NCBI RefSeq assembly: GCF_900460065.1
Contig: NZ_UAVD01000036.1
Coordinates: 1-64,000 of the forward strand
Length of the DNA stretch: 64,000 nt
Direction: 5' to 3'
From: Streptomyces griseus
GTDB lineage: Bacteria > Actinomycetota > Actinomycetes > Streptomycetales > Streptomycetaceae
Under the pieces are notes generated by a model. The model had not been told where the DNA came from. It saw nothing but the letters and a program-made list of their open reading frames with translations, and searched no databases. Below are positions 17,338-26,799 of the stretch, one piece after another. The position numbers and the translations under genes were made by a program. The number at the start of each line of letters is the position of its first letter. The first letter of the stretch is position 1.

Positions 17338-18561
17338 ATGACCGGCACACAGACCCTTTCCAAGTACTGGATGCTCACCAACGAGTTCACCCAGAACCCC
17401 TATCCCGTGCTCGATCACGTGCGGCGCGAGGGCCCGGTGCGCGAGCTTTCGTTCCCGGACGGCGGGCGGGCCTGGGTGGTGACCCGGTACGAGGAGGCGA
17501 AGGCGGCCCTCGCCGACCCCCGGCTCAGCCGTGACATCCACGTGCACTACCGGCTGATGTCCCGGCGCACGGGGCGGGCGCTGACGCCCCCGCCCGAGGA
17601 GGCGAACCACCTCGCCAACCTGGAGCCGCCCCGGCACACCCCGCTGCGCCGGGCGATCAGCTTCGCGTTCACCCCGCGCCGGGCCGAAGCCCTGCGGCCG
17701 AAGGTGGAGCGGATCGCCGACGACCTCCTGGACCGGCTCGGCGAAGCCCCCGAGGCGGAGCTGATCGCCGGGTACGCCGACCCGCTGCCCGTCATCACCA
17801 TCGCCGAGCTGATGGGCGTGCCCGCCGACGCCTGGCCGGACTTCCTGCGCTGGTCGACGGCGCTGCGCACGCACTCCCCCACGGACGGCTCCGGAGTCCT
17901 GGACCGCAACGTCCAGGAGCTGTCGGCCTACATGGCCGACCTGATCGCCCGCAAGGAACGCGAGCCGGGCGAGGACCTGCTCTCCGCGCTGATCCACGCC
18001 GCCCCGGAGAACCGGCTCACCCCCACCGAGATCCTCTCCACCGGCTTCGCCCTGATGACCGGCGGCAACGACACCACCGCGAGTCTGGTCGGCGGGGTGA
18101 TCGCCGCCCTGCTCACGCACCCCCGGGAGCGGGCCCGGCTGCTGGCGGACACCGGCCGCTGGGGCAAGTCGATGGACGAGCTGATCCGCTACGTGAGCCC
18201 CATCAGCAACGCCCTGCAACGCGTCACCACCGAGCCGGTCGACGTGGGCGGCGTGACCATCCCGGCCGGCGAGGTCGTCGTCGTCTGCGTCATGTCGACC
18301 AACCGGGACACCGGGCAGTTCCCCGGCCACCCCGACCGGCTCGACCTCGACCGGGTCAAGCCCGCCCACCTCAGCTTCGGTTTCGGCATCCACTACTGCT
18401 CCGGCGCCCACCTGGCGAAGGTCATCACGGAGGTGTCCGCCCGCCGCCTCTTCGAGCGCTTCCCCGCGGCCCGGCTCGCCGTCGACCCGTCCCGGCTGCG
18501 CTACCAGCAGAACGTGGTGGTCCGCCCGCTGGAGGCGCTGCCCGTCCTGCTGCGCCCGTGA
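17338..18561 (+). CDS. Cytochrome P450 (407 aa)
   Basis: Bacterial class I P450 resembling CYP107-type enzymes. It has the I-helix motif GGNDTTAS, an ExxR helix (DELIRYVSP), and the heme loop FGFGIHYCSGAHLAK with Cys354. A strong GGAGG lies 6 nt before the ATG. It differs clearly from the P450 at 6051-7289, so it is not a recent duplicate. It is transcribed alone, divergent from the exporter operon and convergent with the UbiB-like gene, with a hairpin spanning both stop codons. It is probably a second tailoring enzyme, substrate unknown. Confidence 0.93.
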   Translation: MTGTQTLSKYWMLTNEFTQNPYPVLDHVRREGPVRELSFPDGGRAWVVTRYEEAKAALADPRLSRDIHVHYRLMSRRTGRALTPPPEEANHLANLEPPRHTPLRRAISFAFTPRRAEALRPKVERIADDLLDRLGEAPEAELIAGYADPLPVITIAELMGVPADAWPDFLRWSTALRTHSPTDGSGVLDRNVQELSAYMADLIARKEREPGEDLLSALIHAAPENRLTPTEILSTGFALMTGGNDTTASLVGGVIAALLTHPRERARLLADTGRWGKSMDELIRYVSPISNALQRVTTEPVDVGGVTIPAGEVVVVCVMSTNRDTGQFPGHPDRLDLDRVKPAHLSFGFGIHYCSGAHLAKVITEVSARRLFERFPAARLAVDPSRLRYQQNVVVRPLEALPVLLRP

Positions 18562-18587
18562 TCCGACGCCGGGCGCCGGGTCACGGG
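18555..18587. terminator. Bidirectional hairpin overlapping two stop codons
   Basis: Arms cccgtga (18555-18561) and tcacggg (18581-18587) contain the stop codons of the P450 and UbiB-like genes. The enclosed sequence is itself GC-rich and self-complementary. It should end both convergent transcripts. Confidence 0.6.
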
Positions 18588-20653
18588 GGCCGGCGCATCG
18601 CCGTGTAGAGCGCCCTGAGCGTGAGGATCGCGCTGAGGGCGAGCACGTGGTAGCCGATCAGCGGATACAGCTCCAGCCGGTCGGAGACCCTCGGCCCCCT
18701 GCCGGTGCCGAACACCATCAGCAGCACCCCCATCAGCCCGGTGCAGGCCGCCAACAGGGTCACCATCACCTGATGGATCAGCCCGGAGACGAACCGGCGC
18801 TCCCGTTCGTCCGCGAGCACCCGGACCCGGATCCCGAGCCGCCCCTCCTCCAGTGAGGCGCTGATGCGCTCGGCCCGCCGCGGCAGCCTCCGCAGCATCG
18901 GCAGCACCGACAGCAGCTCCTGGGTCGCCGCCTGCGCCACGGTGGCGAAGACCCCGCCCGGGGCGCTCCTGGCGCCCTCCCCCTTCGGCTTCCCGTAACC
19001 GATCCGGTCGGCGAGCAGCCCCAGGGCGAACCCGCGCGCCTCGTCCAGGATGTTGAAGCCCGGGGCGAGACGGGTGAGGGTCCCCTCGATGGTGGCGAGC
19101 GCCCGGAACACCGCCGCCACCTCGGGCGGCACCGCGAGTCCGAACCGCGCGAACATGCGGAACAGCGCGGTGAACATCTCCGTGTCGGGCTGGGCCGCGG
19201 CCCTCAGATGGCGTGCCATGAAACGCCCCAGCTCGCGCTCCAGCAGCAGCTGGTCCGGTATCAGCTCCTCGTGCGTCGTGGCACGGGTGCCGAGCAGGCT
19301 GATCACCGCGTCGTGGAGACCCGCCGGGTCGCCCCGGCCCACGGCCACCAGCAGTTCCTGGATGGAGATCTGCACCGACGGGTCGATGCGTCCGACCGAA
19401 CCGAAGTCGATGAGCCCGATCCGCCCGTCGTCCAGCAGCAGCATGTTCCCGGGGTGCGGGTCGGCGTGGAAGACGCCCACCCGGAGGATCTGGTGGAGCA
19501 TCGAGCCGATCGCCGTACGGGCCAGCGCCTCCCGGTCGAGTCCGGCCCCGTCGGCCACCGGCCCCGCCCGGTCGAAGGTGACGCCCTCCAGCCACTCCTG
19601 CACCAGGATCCGGTCCGAGGTGTACGCGTAGTGGACCCGGGGGATCCGCACCGGCGCGTCCGCCGCGTAGCCGCCGGTCGCCTCGGCCACGGTGGACGCG
19701 TTGCGCGCCTCGATCCGGAAGTCGAGCTCCTCCCGCACGGACTCGGCGAACCCGTCGCCCAGTTCGCGCAGGCCGAGCACCTGCGCCGAGCGCAGCCGGC
19801 TCTGCAGACCGCGGCTGATGGAGAGCACGATGTCCAGGTCCCGCTCGACGGACTCCCGGATGCCGGGCCGCTGGATCTTGACGACGACCGTGGGGCCGCC
19901 GCTCAGCCGGGCCCGGTGGACCTGGGCGATGGAGGCGGCGGCCAGGGGCTTGTGCTCGATCCAGTCGAAGACCTCGGAGACCGGCTTCCCCAACTGCTTG
20001 CGCAGCACGGCCTCGACCTCGGGCCAGGGCGCCGCGGGGACGTCGCTCTGCAACCGGCTCAGCTCATCGATGAAGTGCGCGGGCAGCAGATCCCGCCGGG
20101 TGGAGAGCACCTGCCCGAGCTTGACGAACGCGCCCCCGCACTCCTCCAGCGCCATCCTCGCCGAGGCCGCGCACTGCTCGCCGTACGGTCCGGGCTGCAT
20201 CGCCCGGTGCCAGGCTCTCCGGCCGCGCAGCACCCGGCCCAGGCCGTGCTTGACGAAGATCCGGCTGATCCGGGAGTAGCGACGGGCCCGGCGCATCCGG
20301 TCGCCGAGGCCGCGCACCAGGTGCAGCGGCCGGGCCCAGCTGCCGTGCGGCAGGAACACCTCCAGAACCACCAGAGCGGCCATCGCGGCGAACAGCGCCA
20401 GCGGGATCTGCATGGTGGAGAGCGCGCCCAGGTCCTTCTCGCTGTCGCGCATCAGCCGGCCGTACACCGCGAGGGCGCCGACCCCCACCAGCCCCGCGCC
20501 GAACGCGCGCAGGGGGCCGACCCTGATGCCCAGGAGCCGACGCGAGGCCGTGGAGACCCCGAAGGCGAGGAGCCCGAGCAGGACCGCGGCGGTCAGGGCG
20601 ACGAGAAGGACCAGGGGCAGGTCGTTGAAGACGCCGTCGGCCAGCACTGCCAT
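18581..20653 (-). CDS. AarF/UbiB (ABC1) family kinase-like membrane protein (690 aa)
   Basis: The N-terminus has about three membrane helices (about 8-95). The ABC1 kinase-like domain (about 150-480) carries the family motif KLGQVLSTRRDLLP, an Ala-rich loop (AAASIAQVHRA), VVVKIQRPG, HADPHPGN and IDFGSVG. Two more helices close the protein. Family members are atypical ATPases linked to quinone or isoprenoid lipid metabolism. GGGAG lies 7 nt before the ATG at 20653, and I prefer this over an upstream in-frame start because of it. Transcribed alone. It may be a housekeeping gene caught between clusters. Confidence 0.9.
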   Translation of the reverse strand: MAVLADGVFNDLPLVLLVALTAAVLLGLLAFGVSTASRRLLGIRVGPLRAFGAGLVGVGALAVYGRLMRDSEKDLGALSTMQIPLALFAAMAALVVLEVFLPHGSWARPLHLVRGLGDRMRRARRYSRISRIFVKHGLGRVLRGRRAWHRAMQPGPYGEQCAASARMALEECGGAFVKLGQVLSTRRDLLPAHFIDELSRLQSDVPAAPWPEVEAVLRKQLGKPVSEVFDWIEHKPLAAASIAQVHRARLSGGPTVVVKIQRPGIRESVERDLDIVLSISRGLQSRLRSAQVLGLRELGDGFAESVREELDFRIEARNASTVAEATGGYAADAPVRIPRVHYAYTSDRILVQEWLEGVTFDRAGPVADGAGLDREALARTAIGSMLHQILRVGVFHADPHPGNMLLLDDGRIGLIDFGSVGRIDPSVQISIQELLVAVGRGDPAGLHDAVISLLGTRATTHEELIPDQLLLERELGRFMARHLRAAAQPDTEMFTALFRMFARFGLAVPPEVAAVFRALATIEGTLTRLAPGFNILDEARGFALGLLADRIGYGKPKGEGARSAPGGVFATVAQAATQELLSVLPMLRRLPRRAERISASLEEGRLGIRVRVLADERERRFVSGLIHQVMVTLLAACTGLMGVLLMVFGTGRGPRVSDRLELYPLIGYHVLALSAILTLRALYTAMRRPP

Positions 20654-20900
20654 GAAACCGCTCCCTCGGTAGGTCGCGGGCCACCCTAGGCGCAACTCCG
20701 CGAGGGCCTCGGGGATATGGCAGCTTCATGCAAGACCGCGGCCACCGCCCCGACCGGGCGGCCTTGCGGAATTCTGTACCGCGTCCCGAGGAACCCTCTT
20801 CGGGAGGCGAGAGGAGGACGCGGGGATTCCTCCGGACGTCCGCCCGACTCTGTGACCGCGGGGCCTTGGGAAGGCCCGATCCGCGAACAGAGGAGGCACC

Positions 20901-21140
20901 ATGCGCGAAGGCCCCAACTCCCCTGTCCAGGTGCGGCATCCGCTGGAGGTGCTGGAGGACATCGAGGAAGAGGCGTCGAGGAGCACCGAGCAACTGCTGT
21001 ACGCCGCTCCCGCCCCGTGGGCCGAGCTGCTCACCCAGTACGTGGACACGTTGAACGAACTCGTCGCGCACAAGGACGAGTTCACCTCTCCCGCCGAGAC
21101 GCACACCCTCGACGAGGGGCACGCCGGCGGGTGCGGCTGA
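20901..21140 (+). CDS. Small acidic protein of unknown function (79 aa)
   Basis: Strong ribosome site (GAGGAG 6 nt before the ATG) and normal Streptomyces codon use. The protein is acidic and mostly helical, with no signal peptide or membrane segment (HPLEVLEDIEEEASRSTEQ, then a segment around LLTQYVDTLNELVAHKDEF). It ends in a Gly/Cys tail. I do not recognise the family. It is transcribed divergently from the UbiB-like gene and ends in a very strong hairpin. Confidence 0.65.
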   Translation: MREGPNSPVQVRHPLEVLEDIEEEASRSTEQLLYAAPAPWAELLTQYVDTLNELVAHKDEFTSPAETHTLDEGHAGGCG

Positions 21141-21155
21141 CCGGGGCGGAGGACG

Positions 21156-21195
21156 CCTCCGGGGCCCGTCCCCTCCTGGGAACGGGCCCCGGAGG
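21156..21195. terminator. Strong bidirectional terminator
   Basis: Perfect 14-bp arms, cctccggggcccgt (21156-21169) and acgggccccggagg (21182-21195), with a 12-nt loop between the convergent small-protein and SARP genes. Confidence 0.8.
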
Positions 21196-21211
21196 GGCGG
21201 GCGGACCGGGG

Positions 21212-23035
21212 TCAGGCGACGGCGAGTGACGCCCCGCGCAGCTCCTGGGCGAACAGCCGGACCAGGCTCGGGAAGCGGTAGCACGGCCGGCGGTCGGCCC
21301 CGGCGCTCCAGCCCTCCGCCAGCCGGGCGTCGGTGAGCTCCTCCAGCACCTCCTCCGCCTCCTCCCAGCCCGTGCCGAGGAGGACCGCCGCGTCGGGCAC
21401 GCCGAGCTGCGGCGGTCCGGCCGAGGCCAGCTCGACGAACGCCTCGGCCAGCCGGACCGGCAGGCCGTCCACGGCGTGGCGCAGCCCCGCCGCGACGTCC
21501 AGGCTCCCGAGCCGCAGCTCCGCGAGACGCCGGTGCCCGTGGGCCAGCCGGCCGGCGAGCCGGGTGGTGGACCACTGCGGCCGGGCGACGAGCCGGGCGG
21601 CGGCGATCCGCAGGGCGAGCGGGAGGCGGTCGCAGAACTCGGCGATGCGGACGACGGCTTCGGGGTCCTCCGCGATCCGGGCGGGGCCCACGATCGCGGT
21701 GAGCAGACGCACGGCGTCGGCCGGGCCCAGCGCGCCGAGCTGCACGACCCGGGTCCCCTCCAGCGAGGCCAGCGGGGCCCGGACGCCGGTGACGACGGTG
21801 CGGCTCGGCCCCCCGCCCGGGAGCAGGGGACGGACCTGGGCGTCGTCGGTCACGTTGTCGAGGACCACCAGCGCCCGCCGTCCGGTCAGCAGCGTGCGGT
21901 AGAGCTGGACCCGCTCGTCGAGCGTCTTGGGCAGCCGGTCCGGATCCGCGCCCAGTGCCCGCAGGAACCAGCCGAGGACCTCCCCGGGCCTGCGCGCACC
22001 GCTCCCGGTGCGCAGGTCGGCGTAGAGGCTGCCGTCCGGGAAGGCGTCGCGGCAGCGCTCGGCGGCGTGCAGCGCCAGGGCCGACTTGCCCGTGCCCGGC
22101 GCTCCGGTGACCACCACGTCCCGCCGCTCGCTCAGCGCGGCGAGCACCGCCTCCACCTCCGCGGCCCGGCCGGTGAAGTCGCCGGGGGCGGCGGGCAGGA
22201 GCGACGGCACGAGGCCGGTGGCCCCGGCGCCCTCCGGCGGCGGACCGGCCTCCCGTACGGGATCGGCGAGCACGCTCCGCACCCGCTCGGGGGCCGGCGG
22301 CGCGGGCAGGGCGCCCCGGAGGATCTCCTCGTACAGTCCGCGCAGGGCGGGCCCCGGGTCGATGCCCAGCTCATCGGCGAGGGCGCGGCGTCCCGCCTCG
22401 TACAGCGCGAGCGCCTCCGCCTGCCGGCCGCACCGGTACAGCGCGGTCATCAACTGGCCCCGCATGCCCTCCCGCAGCGGATGCAGCGCCACCTGGCGGG
22501 TGAGGCCGGCCACGGTCTCGGTGTGGCGGCCCAGGGCGAGCGCCGCCTCAGTGCGGTGCTCCTCGGCGCAGAGCCGGGCCTCCTCCATCCGGGGCGCCTC
22601 GGCGCCGGCCAACTGCTCGGTGACTCCCGTGAGGGCGGGCCCCCGCCAGAGGGCGAGGGCCGCCGCCAGTCCGCGTTCGGCCTCCGCGTACCGTCCGGCC
22701 CGCAGCTCCGCGCCGCCCGCGTCGGCCAGCTCCCGGAAGGCCTCCCAGTCGACCGTGGAGTCGCCGATGTCCAGCCGGTAGCCGGGGCCGCCGCGCTCCA
22801 GCCGGACCCCGTCCCCCAGCCGGGTGCGCAACCGCGAGACGTAGGTGTAGAGCTGGTTGACGCTGCTCGCGGGCGGGTCCCAGCCCCACACGAACCTGAT
22901 GAGCCGCTCGTCGGTCACGACCTTGCCGTGGGCCAGCAGCAGGGCCGCGAACACGGTGCGCTGCTTGTTGCCGTCGAGTGCCACCACGCGCGCCCCGGTC
23001 TCGGCCGACACGGAGCCGAGCAAGGTGAAGTGCAT
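21212..23035 (-). CDS. SARP/AfsR-family regulator with NB-ARC ATPase domain (607 aa)
   Basis: An N-terminal OmpR-like winged helix (about 1-92) is followed by a bacterial transcriptional activator domain (about 98-245) and an NB-ARC ATPase (about 280-560, P-loop GAPGTGKS near 310, Walker-B-like ALVVLDN). The protein stops soon after, without the C-terminal TPR array of AfsR, so it is a medium-length SARP. Such proteins bind heptameric repeats near the -35 site of pathway promoters and recruit RNA polymerase. GAGGAG precedes the ATG at 23035. It is divergent from a small exported peptide gene across a 212-bp spacer. Confidence 0.92.
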   Translation of the reverse strand: MHFTLLGSVSAETGARVVALDGNKQRTVFAALLLAHGKVVTDERLIRFVWGWDPPASSVNQLYTYVSRLRTRLGDGVRLERGGPGYRLDIGDSTVDWEAFRELADAGGAELRAGRYAEAERGLAAALALWRGPALTGVTEQLAGAEAPRMEEARLCAEEHRTEAALALGRHTETVAGLTRQVALHPLREGMRGQLMTALYRCGRQAEALALYEAGRRALADELGIDPGPALRGLYEEILRGALPAPPAPERVRSVLADPVREAGPPPEGAGATGLVPSLLPAAPGDFTGRAAEVEAVLAALSERRDVVVTGAPGTGKSALALHAAERCRDAFPDGSLYADLRTGSGARRPGEVLGWFLRALGADPDRLPKTLDERVQLYRTLLTGRRALVVLDNVTDDAQVRPLLPGGGPSRTVVTGVRAPLASLEGTRVVQLGALGPADAVRLLTAIVGPARIAEDPEAVVRIAEFCDRLPLALRIAAARLVARPQWSTTRLAGRLAHGHRRLAELRLGSLDVAAGLRHAVDGLPVRLAEAFVELASAGPPQLGVPDAAVLLGTGWEEAEEVLEELTDARLAEGWSAGADRRPCYRFPSLVRLFAQELRGASLAVA

Positions 23036-23247
23036 GGTCTCTCCTCGCCGCGCGGACCCGCTCCGGACGCTGGGCCACCCGCCGCGAAACGCTACGGACC
23101 AGGGCTTCTCCGGCGATGTCGGAAGGATTTCGCGCCCGCGAAAGCGAGACGAAACCGCCGGAAAAAGCCGCCGCCGTAGCTTTCTCGGCATACCGCGTGG
23201 CAACGCCCCAGGGCCGGACCGCGCCAGACCCACCTCAGGAGAGTGCC

Positions 23248-23421
23248 GTGCAGCGCTTCGTCTTCACCTCGGCCAGGACAGTCGTCGCCACGGGCGCGGT
23301 ACTGCTCGTGGCCGCCATCGGATCCGTCGCGTACACGGCCCCGTCGGCGGACCGGGCGGTCACCGGGACGGCCGCGGACGACCCGTGGACCTCCGTGCGG
23401 GGCGACGACCCCTGGACCTGA
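23248..23421 (+). CDS. Small exported peptide with DDPWT repeat (57 aa)
   Basis: The GTG start has AGGAGAG 5 nt upstream. A basic N-terminus (MQRFVFTSAR) and hydrophobic stretch (TVVATGAVLLVAAIGSVAY) look like a Sec signal peptide or a single membrane anchor. The remaining tail ends in ADDPWTSVRGDDPWT, so the pentapeptide DDPWT occurs twice, once at the very C-terminus. The gene sits between two SARP genes, divergent from one and convergent with the other. The pattern fits an exported signal peptide, but that is inference and I know no named family. Confidence 0.7.
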   Translation: MQRFVFTSARTVVATGAVLLVAAIGSVAYTAPSADRAVTGTAADDPWTSVRGDDPWT

Positions 23422-23440
23422 CCCGCCGGCGGGCGGGTCA
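23419..23440. terminator. Hairpin overlapping the peptide stop codon
   Basis: Arms tgacccgcc (23419-23427) and ggcgggtca (23432-23440) with a 4-nt loop. The left arm contains the TGA stop of the peptide gene, and the right arm ends 2 bp before the SARP stop at 23443. Confidence 0.65.
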
Positions 23441-23442
23441 CG

Positions 23443-26400
23443 TCACGGCCGTACCAGTTCGACGAGCCCCGGCGAGGCGATCCGCTCGCGCCGGCCGAGC
23501 GCCGCCAGCAGCAGCGTCGTCCGCTCCCGCCAGTACGGTGCGCCGACCGCGGCGAAATGGTCGCCCGCCGCCCGGAAGCAGGCGGCGGCGCCGTCCTCGT
23601 CGCCGAGCAGGGCGCGCACACAGCCCAGGGCCGTCCCCGCCCTCGCCTCCAGATACCGGTCCGGGACCTTGCCCGCGGCGGACAGGGCCAGCGCGAGCAC
23701 CGCCCCGGCCTCCTCGTACCTCTCCTGGCACCACAGCGCCTCGCCCAGGGTCCGCAGCGCGTGGGCCTCACCGCGCCGGTCGCCGCTGCCCCGGACGAGT
23801 TCCAGCGCACGCCTGCACGCCTCCTCGGCCCGGCGGCCCTCCCCCTGGTGGATCAGCGCCTCGGCGAAGCGGACGGTGCTCTGCGCCTCGCCCCGCACGC
23901 TCCCCAGCCCCCGGCTGCGGGCGACCGCCTCGGCCGACAGCAGCAGTCCCGCCCGGGGCCGCCCCCGCTCCAGCTCGATCTGGGCCAGCAGGCCGAGCAC
24001 ATGGGTCTCCGCGTACCGGTCGCCGACCCGGCGGAAGATCACCAGCGAGCGCCGGACCAGGTCCCGCGCGACGTCCAGCTCCCCGCGGTGGCGGGCGCAC
24101 AGCGCCTGGTTGCGGAGCACCAGGGCCCGCCCCTTCTCGCCCGTCTCCCGCTGCCCCTCCTCCAGTTCCTCGAAAAGCTTCCACGCCTGGTCGAGGAAGG
24201 CGGCGGCCTCGTCGAACTCCCAGCGGATGATCCCGAGCGTGCCGAGCGACTGGAGCATCACGGCCTCGCCGAGCCGGTCGCCCGACTCCCGTACGGCGTC
24301 CAGCGCACGGTCGCCGCAGAAGCGCCAGTCCTCCAGGTAGTTGCGGTTCTGCAGGAGGGTGACACTGGTGATCGCCAGGTCCCAGGCGTATCCGGCCTCG
24401 CCCTCCCGGGCGGTCCGGTCGACCAGGGCGACGACGGAGGCGCGCTCGCTCTCGAACCACTCCATCGGATCCTCCAGCAGGCTCTCCGTCAACCGCGCCG
24501 GCAGCGGCCACGGGCGGGCCGTCCCGTGGATGATCGTGTAGTCGCCCCCGTACACCCGGCGGTGCGCCTCCGAGGCGAGCGCGAGCCACGCGCCCGCGGC
24601 GCGGCACAGGGCCGCGCGCCGCTCCTCCTCCGTGTCCTCGGCGACCGCCCGTTCCCGGGCGAACAGCCTCGGCAGGTCCTGGAAGCGGTAGCGCACCCTG
24701 CCGGTCGTGAAGGGGAGCGGCACCAGCATCTGCGCGTCGACGAGCTCCTCGATCAGGTCCTCCGCGTCGATCGGGTCGATGTCGAGGAGCGCGGCCCCGG
24801 CCCAGGAGGCGAAGTCGGGCACGTTCAGAGAGCCGAGCAGCCGGAACATCCGCGCGGTGGCGGGCGGCAGGTCCCGATAGCTCAGCCGCAGGCCCGCCCG
24901 CACCCCCCGTTCGTCCGGACTGAGTTCGTCGAGCCTGCGGTGCTGGTCCTCCAGCCGCTCCACCAGGGTGCGGACCGACCAGTGGGGTTTGGCGGCGAGC
25001 CGGGCGGCCGCGATGCGCAGTGCCAGCGGCAGCCGGTCGCACAGGGCGGCGAGGCGGTCCGCGGCCACCGGGTCGGCGGCGAGCCGGTCGTCCGCGGCGA
25101 CCTTGGAGAGCAGCGCGATCGACTCCTCGTGTCCCAGGGCGCCCAGCCGCAGGGGGACGAAGGCGTAGTCGCCGGCCAGGGCCCCGCCCATGGGGTCGCG
25201 GCTGGTGACCAGCACGCAGGAGGGGCCGGAGCCGGGCAGCAGGGGCTGGATCTGCCGGAACGAGCGGGCGTTGTCGAGCACGATCAGGACGCGGCGGCCG
25301 TCCAGGACGCTGCGGAACAGCGCGGTCCGCTCGTGCGGGTCCCCGGGGATGTCGGATCCGGGCACGCCGAGCGCGCGCAGGAACCGGTCGAGCACCGCAC
25401 CGGCCCGCCGGGGGGCCTCCTCGTCGTATCCCCTCATGTCGGCGAAGAGCTGGCCGTCGGGGAAGCGGCCGACGGCCCGGTGCGCCCAGCGGACGGCGAG
25501 CGCCGTCTTGCCCACGCCTCCGATGCCGGTGATCGAGCCGACCGGCAGCGCCGATCCGCCCACCTGCTCCAGCAGGCGGTCCAGGACGGCCAGTTCGGCC
25601 GAGCGACCCGTGAACGACAGCGCGTCGAGGGGCAGATGGGCCGGAACCGCCACCGGGGGGACCGGCAGCACCGGCTCGACGGGCAGGCCGAGGAGCGGGG
25701 AGTCGGCGAGGATCTGGTCGTGCAGTCGGCGAAGCGCGGGCCCGGGGTCGATGCCCAGCTCGTCGGCCAGGATCTGGCGGCCCTCGCGATAGGTCTCCAG
25801 CGCCTCGGCCCGGCGCCCCGAACGGTACTGGGCCAGCATCAGGTGCGCCGCGGCCTGCTCCCGCAGCGGGTGCTCGCGCACGAAGGCGGCCAGTTCGCCC
25901 AGCACCTCGCGGTGCTGGGCCAGCTCCAGCCGCAGCCCCATGTACTCCTCGTACGCGTCGAGCCGCGTCCCGGTCAGCCGGGACGCCTCGGCCTCGACCC
26001 GCTCGGCCGGTATCCCCTCCAGGGCCGGGCCGCGCCACATGGCGAAGGCCTCGTCGAAGTGGGCGCAGGCCTCCTCGGTCCGGCCGCCGCGGGCGGCCTC
26101 CCGGCCCCGTGCCGCCCGTTCCTCGAACTCCACCGCGTCGATGCGGTGTTCGCCGGTGACCACCATGTAGCCGGGGTGGCTGGTGACCAGCATGTCGTCC
26201 GCCCCGGCCGCCGCCTTGAACGTCTTGCGCAGGGCCGAGACGCAGATGGCGATCTGGTTGCGCGCGGTCGGCGGCGGGGCCCCGTTCCAGACGGCGTCGG
26301 CCAGCTTGTCCACCGAGACCACCCGGTCCGGCGCGAGCAGCAGCATGGACATGATCGTGCGCTGACGGGCGCCGGTGAGGACGATCGTCCGCCCTCCGGC

Positions 26401-26445
26401 GCTGATGTCCAACGGCCCCAGGATCCGGAACACCACCTGAAGCAC
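23443..26445 (-). CDS. AfsR-like SARP-NB-ARC-TPR regulator (1000 aa)
   Basis: Full AfsR architecture: OmpR-like winged helix (about 1-98), activator domain (about 105-250), NB-ARC ATPase (about 285-590, P-loop GIGGVGKTA near 305, VLIVLDN) and a C-terminal TPR region (about 690-980) with repeats such as GRALVLRNQALCARHRGEL. AfsR-type proteins couple ATP hydrolysis, often under Ser/Thr kinase control, to activation of pathway or global genes. The start is GTG with GGAGG 6 nt upstream. It lies 100 bp downstream of the carboxylase epsilon gene on the same strand, so it may be partly cotranscribed. The TPR domain could bind a peptide. Confidence 0.93.
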   Translation of the reverse strand: MLQVVFRILGPLDISAGGRTIVLTGARQRTIMSMLLLAPDRVVSVDKLADAVWNGAPPPTARNQIAICVSALRKTFKAAAGADDMLVTSHPGYMVVTGEHRIDAVEFEERAARGREAARGGRTEEACAHFDEAFAMWRGPALEGIPAERVEAEASRLTGTRLDAYEEYMGLRLELAQHREVLGELAAFVREHPLREQAAAHLMLAQYRSGRRAEALETYREGRQILADELGIDPGPALRRLHDQILADSPLLGLPVEPVLPVPPVAVPAHLPLDALSFTGRSAELAVLDRLLEQVGGSALPVGSITGIGGVGKTALAVRWAHRAVGRFPDGQLFADMRGYDEEAPRRAGAVLDRFLRALGVPGSDIPGDPHERTALFRSVLDGRRVLIVLDNARSFRQIQPLLPGSGPSCVLVTSRDPMGGALAGDYAFVPLRLGALGHEESIALLSKVAADDRLAADPVAADRLAALCDRLPLALRIAAARLAAKPHWSVRTLVERLEDQHRRLDELSPDERGVRAGLRLSYRDLPPATARMFRLLGSLNVPDFASWAGAALLDIDPIDAEDLIEELVDAQMLVPLPFTTGRVRYRFQDLPRLFARERAVAEDTEEERRAALCRAAGAWLALASEAHRRVYGGDYTIIHGTARPWPLPARLTESLLEDPMEWFESERASVVALVDRTAREGEAGYAWDLAITSVTLLQNRNYLEDWRFCGDRALDAVRESGDRLGEAVMLQSLGTLGIIRWEFDEAAAFLDQAWKLFEELEEGQRETGEKGRALVLRNQALCARHRGELDVARDLVRRSLVIFRRVGDRYAETHVLGLLAQIELERGRPRAGLLLSAEAVARSRGLGSVRGEAQSTVRFAEALIHQGEGRRAEEACRRALELVRGSGDRRGEAHALRTLGEALWCQERYEEAGAVLALALSAAGKVPDRYLEARAGTALGCVRALLGDEDGAAACFRAAGDHFAAVGAPYWRERTTLLLAALGRRERIASPGLVELVRP

Positions 26446-26545
26446 GAGCTGCCTCCCGATATCGCGGACGGCCTCCGCATGACCCGTTCACTCCGCTTTT
26501 GTACTGGTTAACAGGGCGCCGAAGGGCCCGCAACGCGACTGGCAG

Positions 26546-26788
26546 CTAGCTGCCGGGCACGGGCTCCGCCGCGGCCCAGGAACAGGGCGGGCCCCCCTCC
26601 CGGCGAGCCCAGCCGGCCCGGGCGGGCGCCGCGCCGCGGCCACCGTCGGGCGAGATCACGGCCCCGCCCCCACCGGCCAGGGCGGTGAGCAGCGCGACGA
26701 CGGCCGCGAGCTCCTCCGGGGAGGGGGAGCCGCTGACGACCTTGAGCAGTCCGTCACCAAGTGGCCCGTCGAACGGGGAGATCGGCAT
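26546..26788 (-). CDS. Acyl-CoA carboxylase epsilon subunit (80 aa)
   Basis: The core VVSGSPSPEELAAVVALLTAL matches the actinobacterial epsilon subunit (V-x-G-x-P-x-PEELAAL; only the short signature SPSPEELAAVVALLTAL is quoted here as key residues). It stabilises and activates the carboxyltransferase-biotin carboxylase complex. The rest is a flexible Gly/Ala/Pro tail. The ATG lies 11 bp after the carboxyltransferase stop and has GAGGAG upstream, so the two form an operon. Confidence 0.82.
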   Translation of the reverse strand: MPISPFDGPLGDGLLKVVSGSPSPEELAAVVALLTALAGGGGAVISPDGGRGAAPARAGWARREGGPPCSWAAAEPVPGS

Positions 26789-26799
26789 GGCTTACTCCT

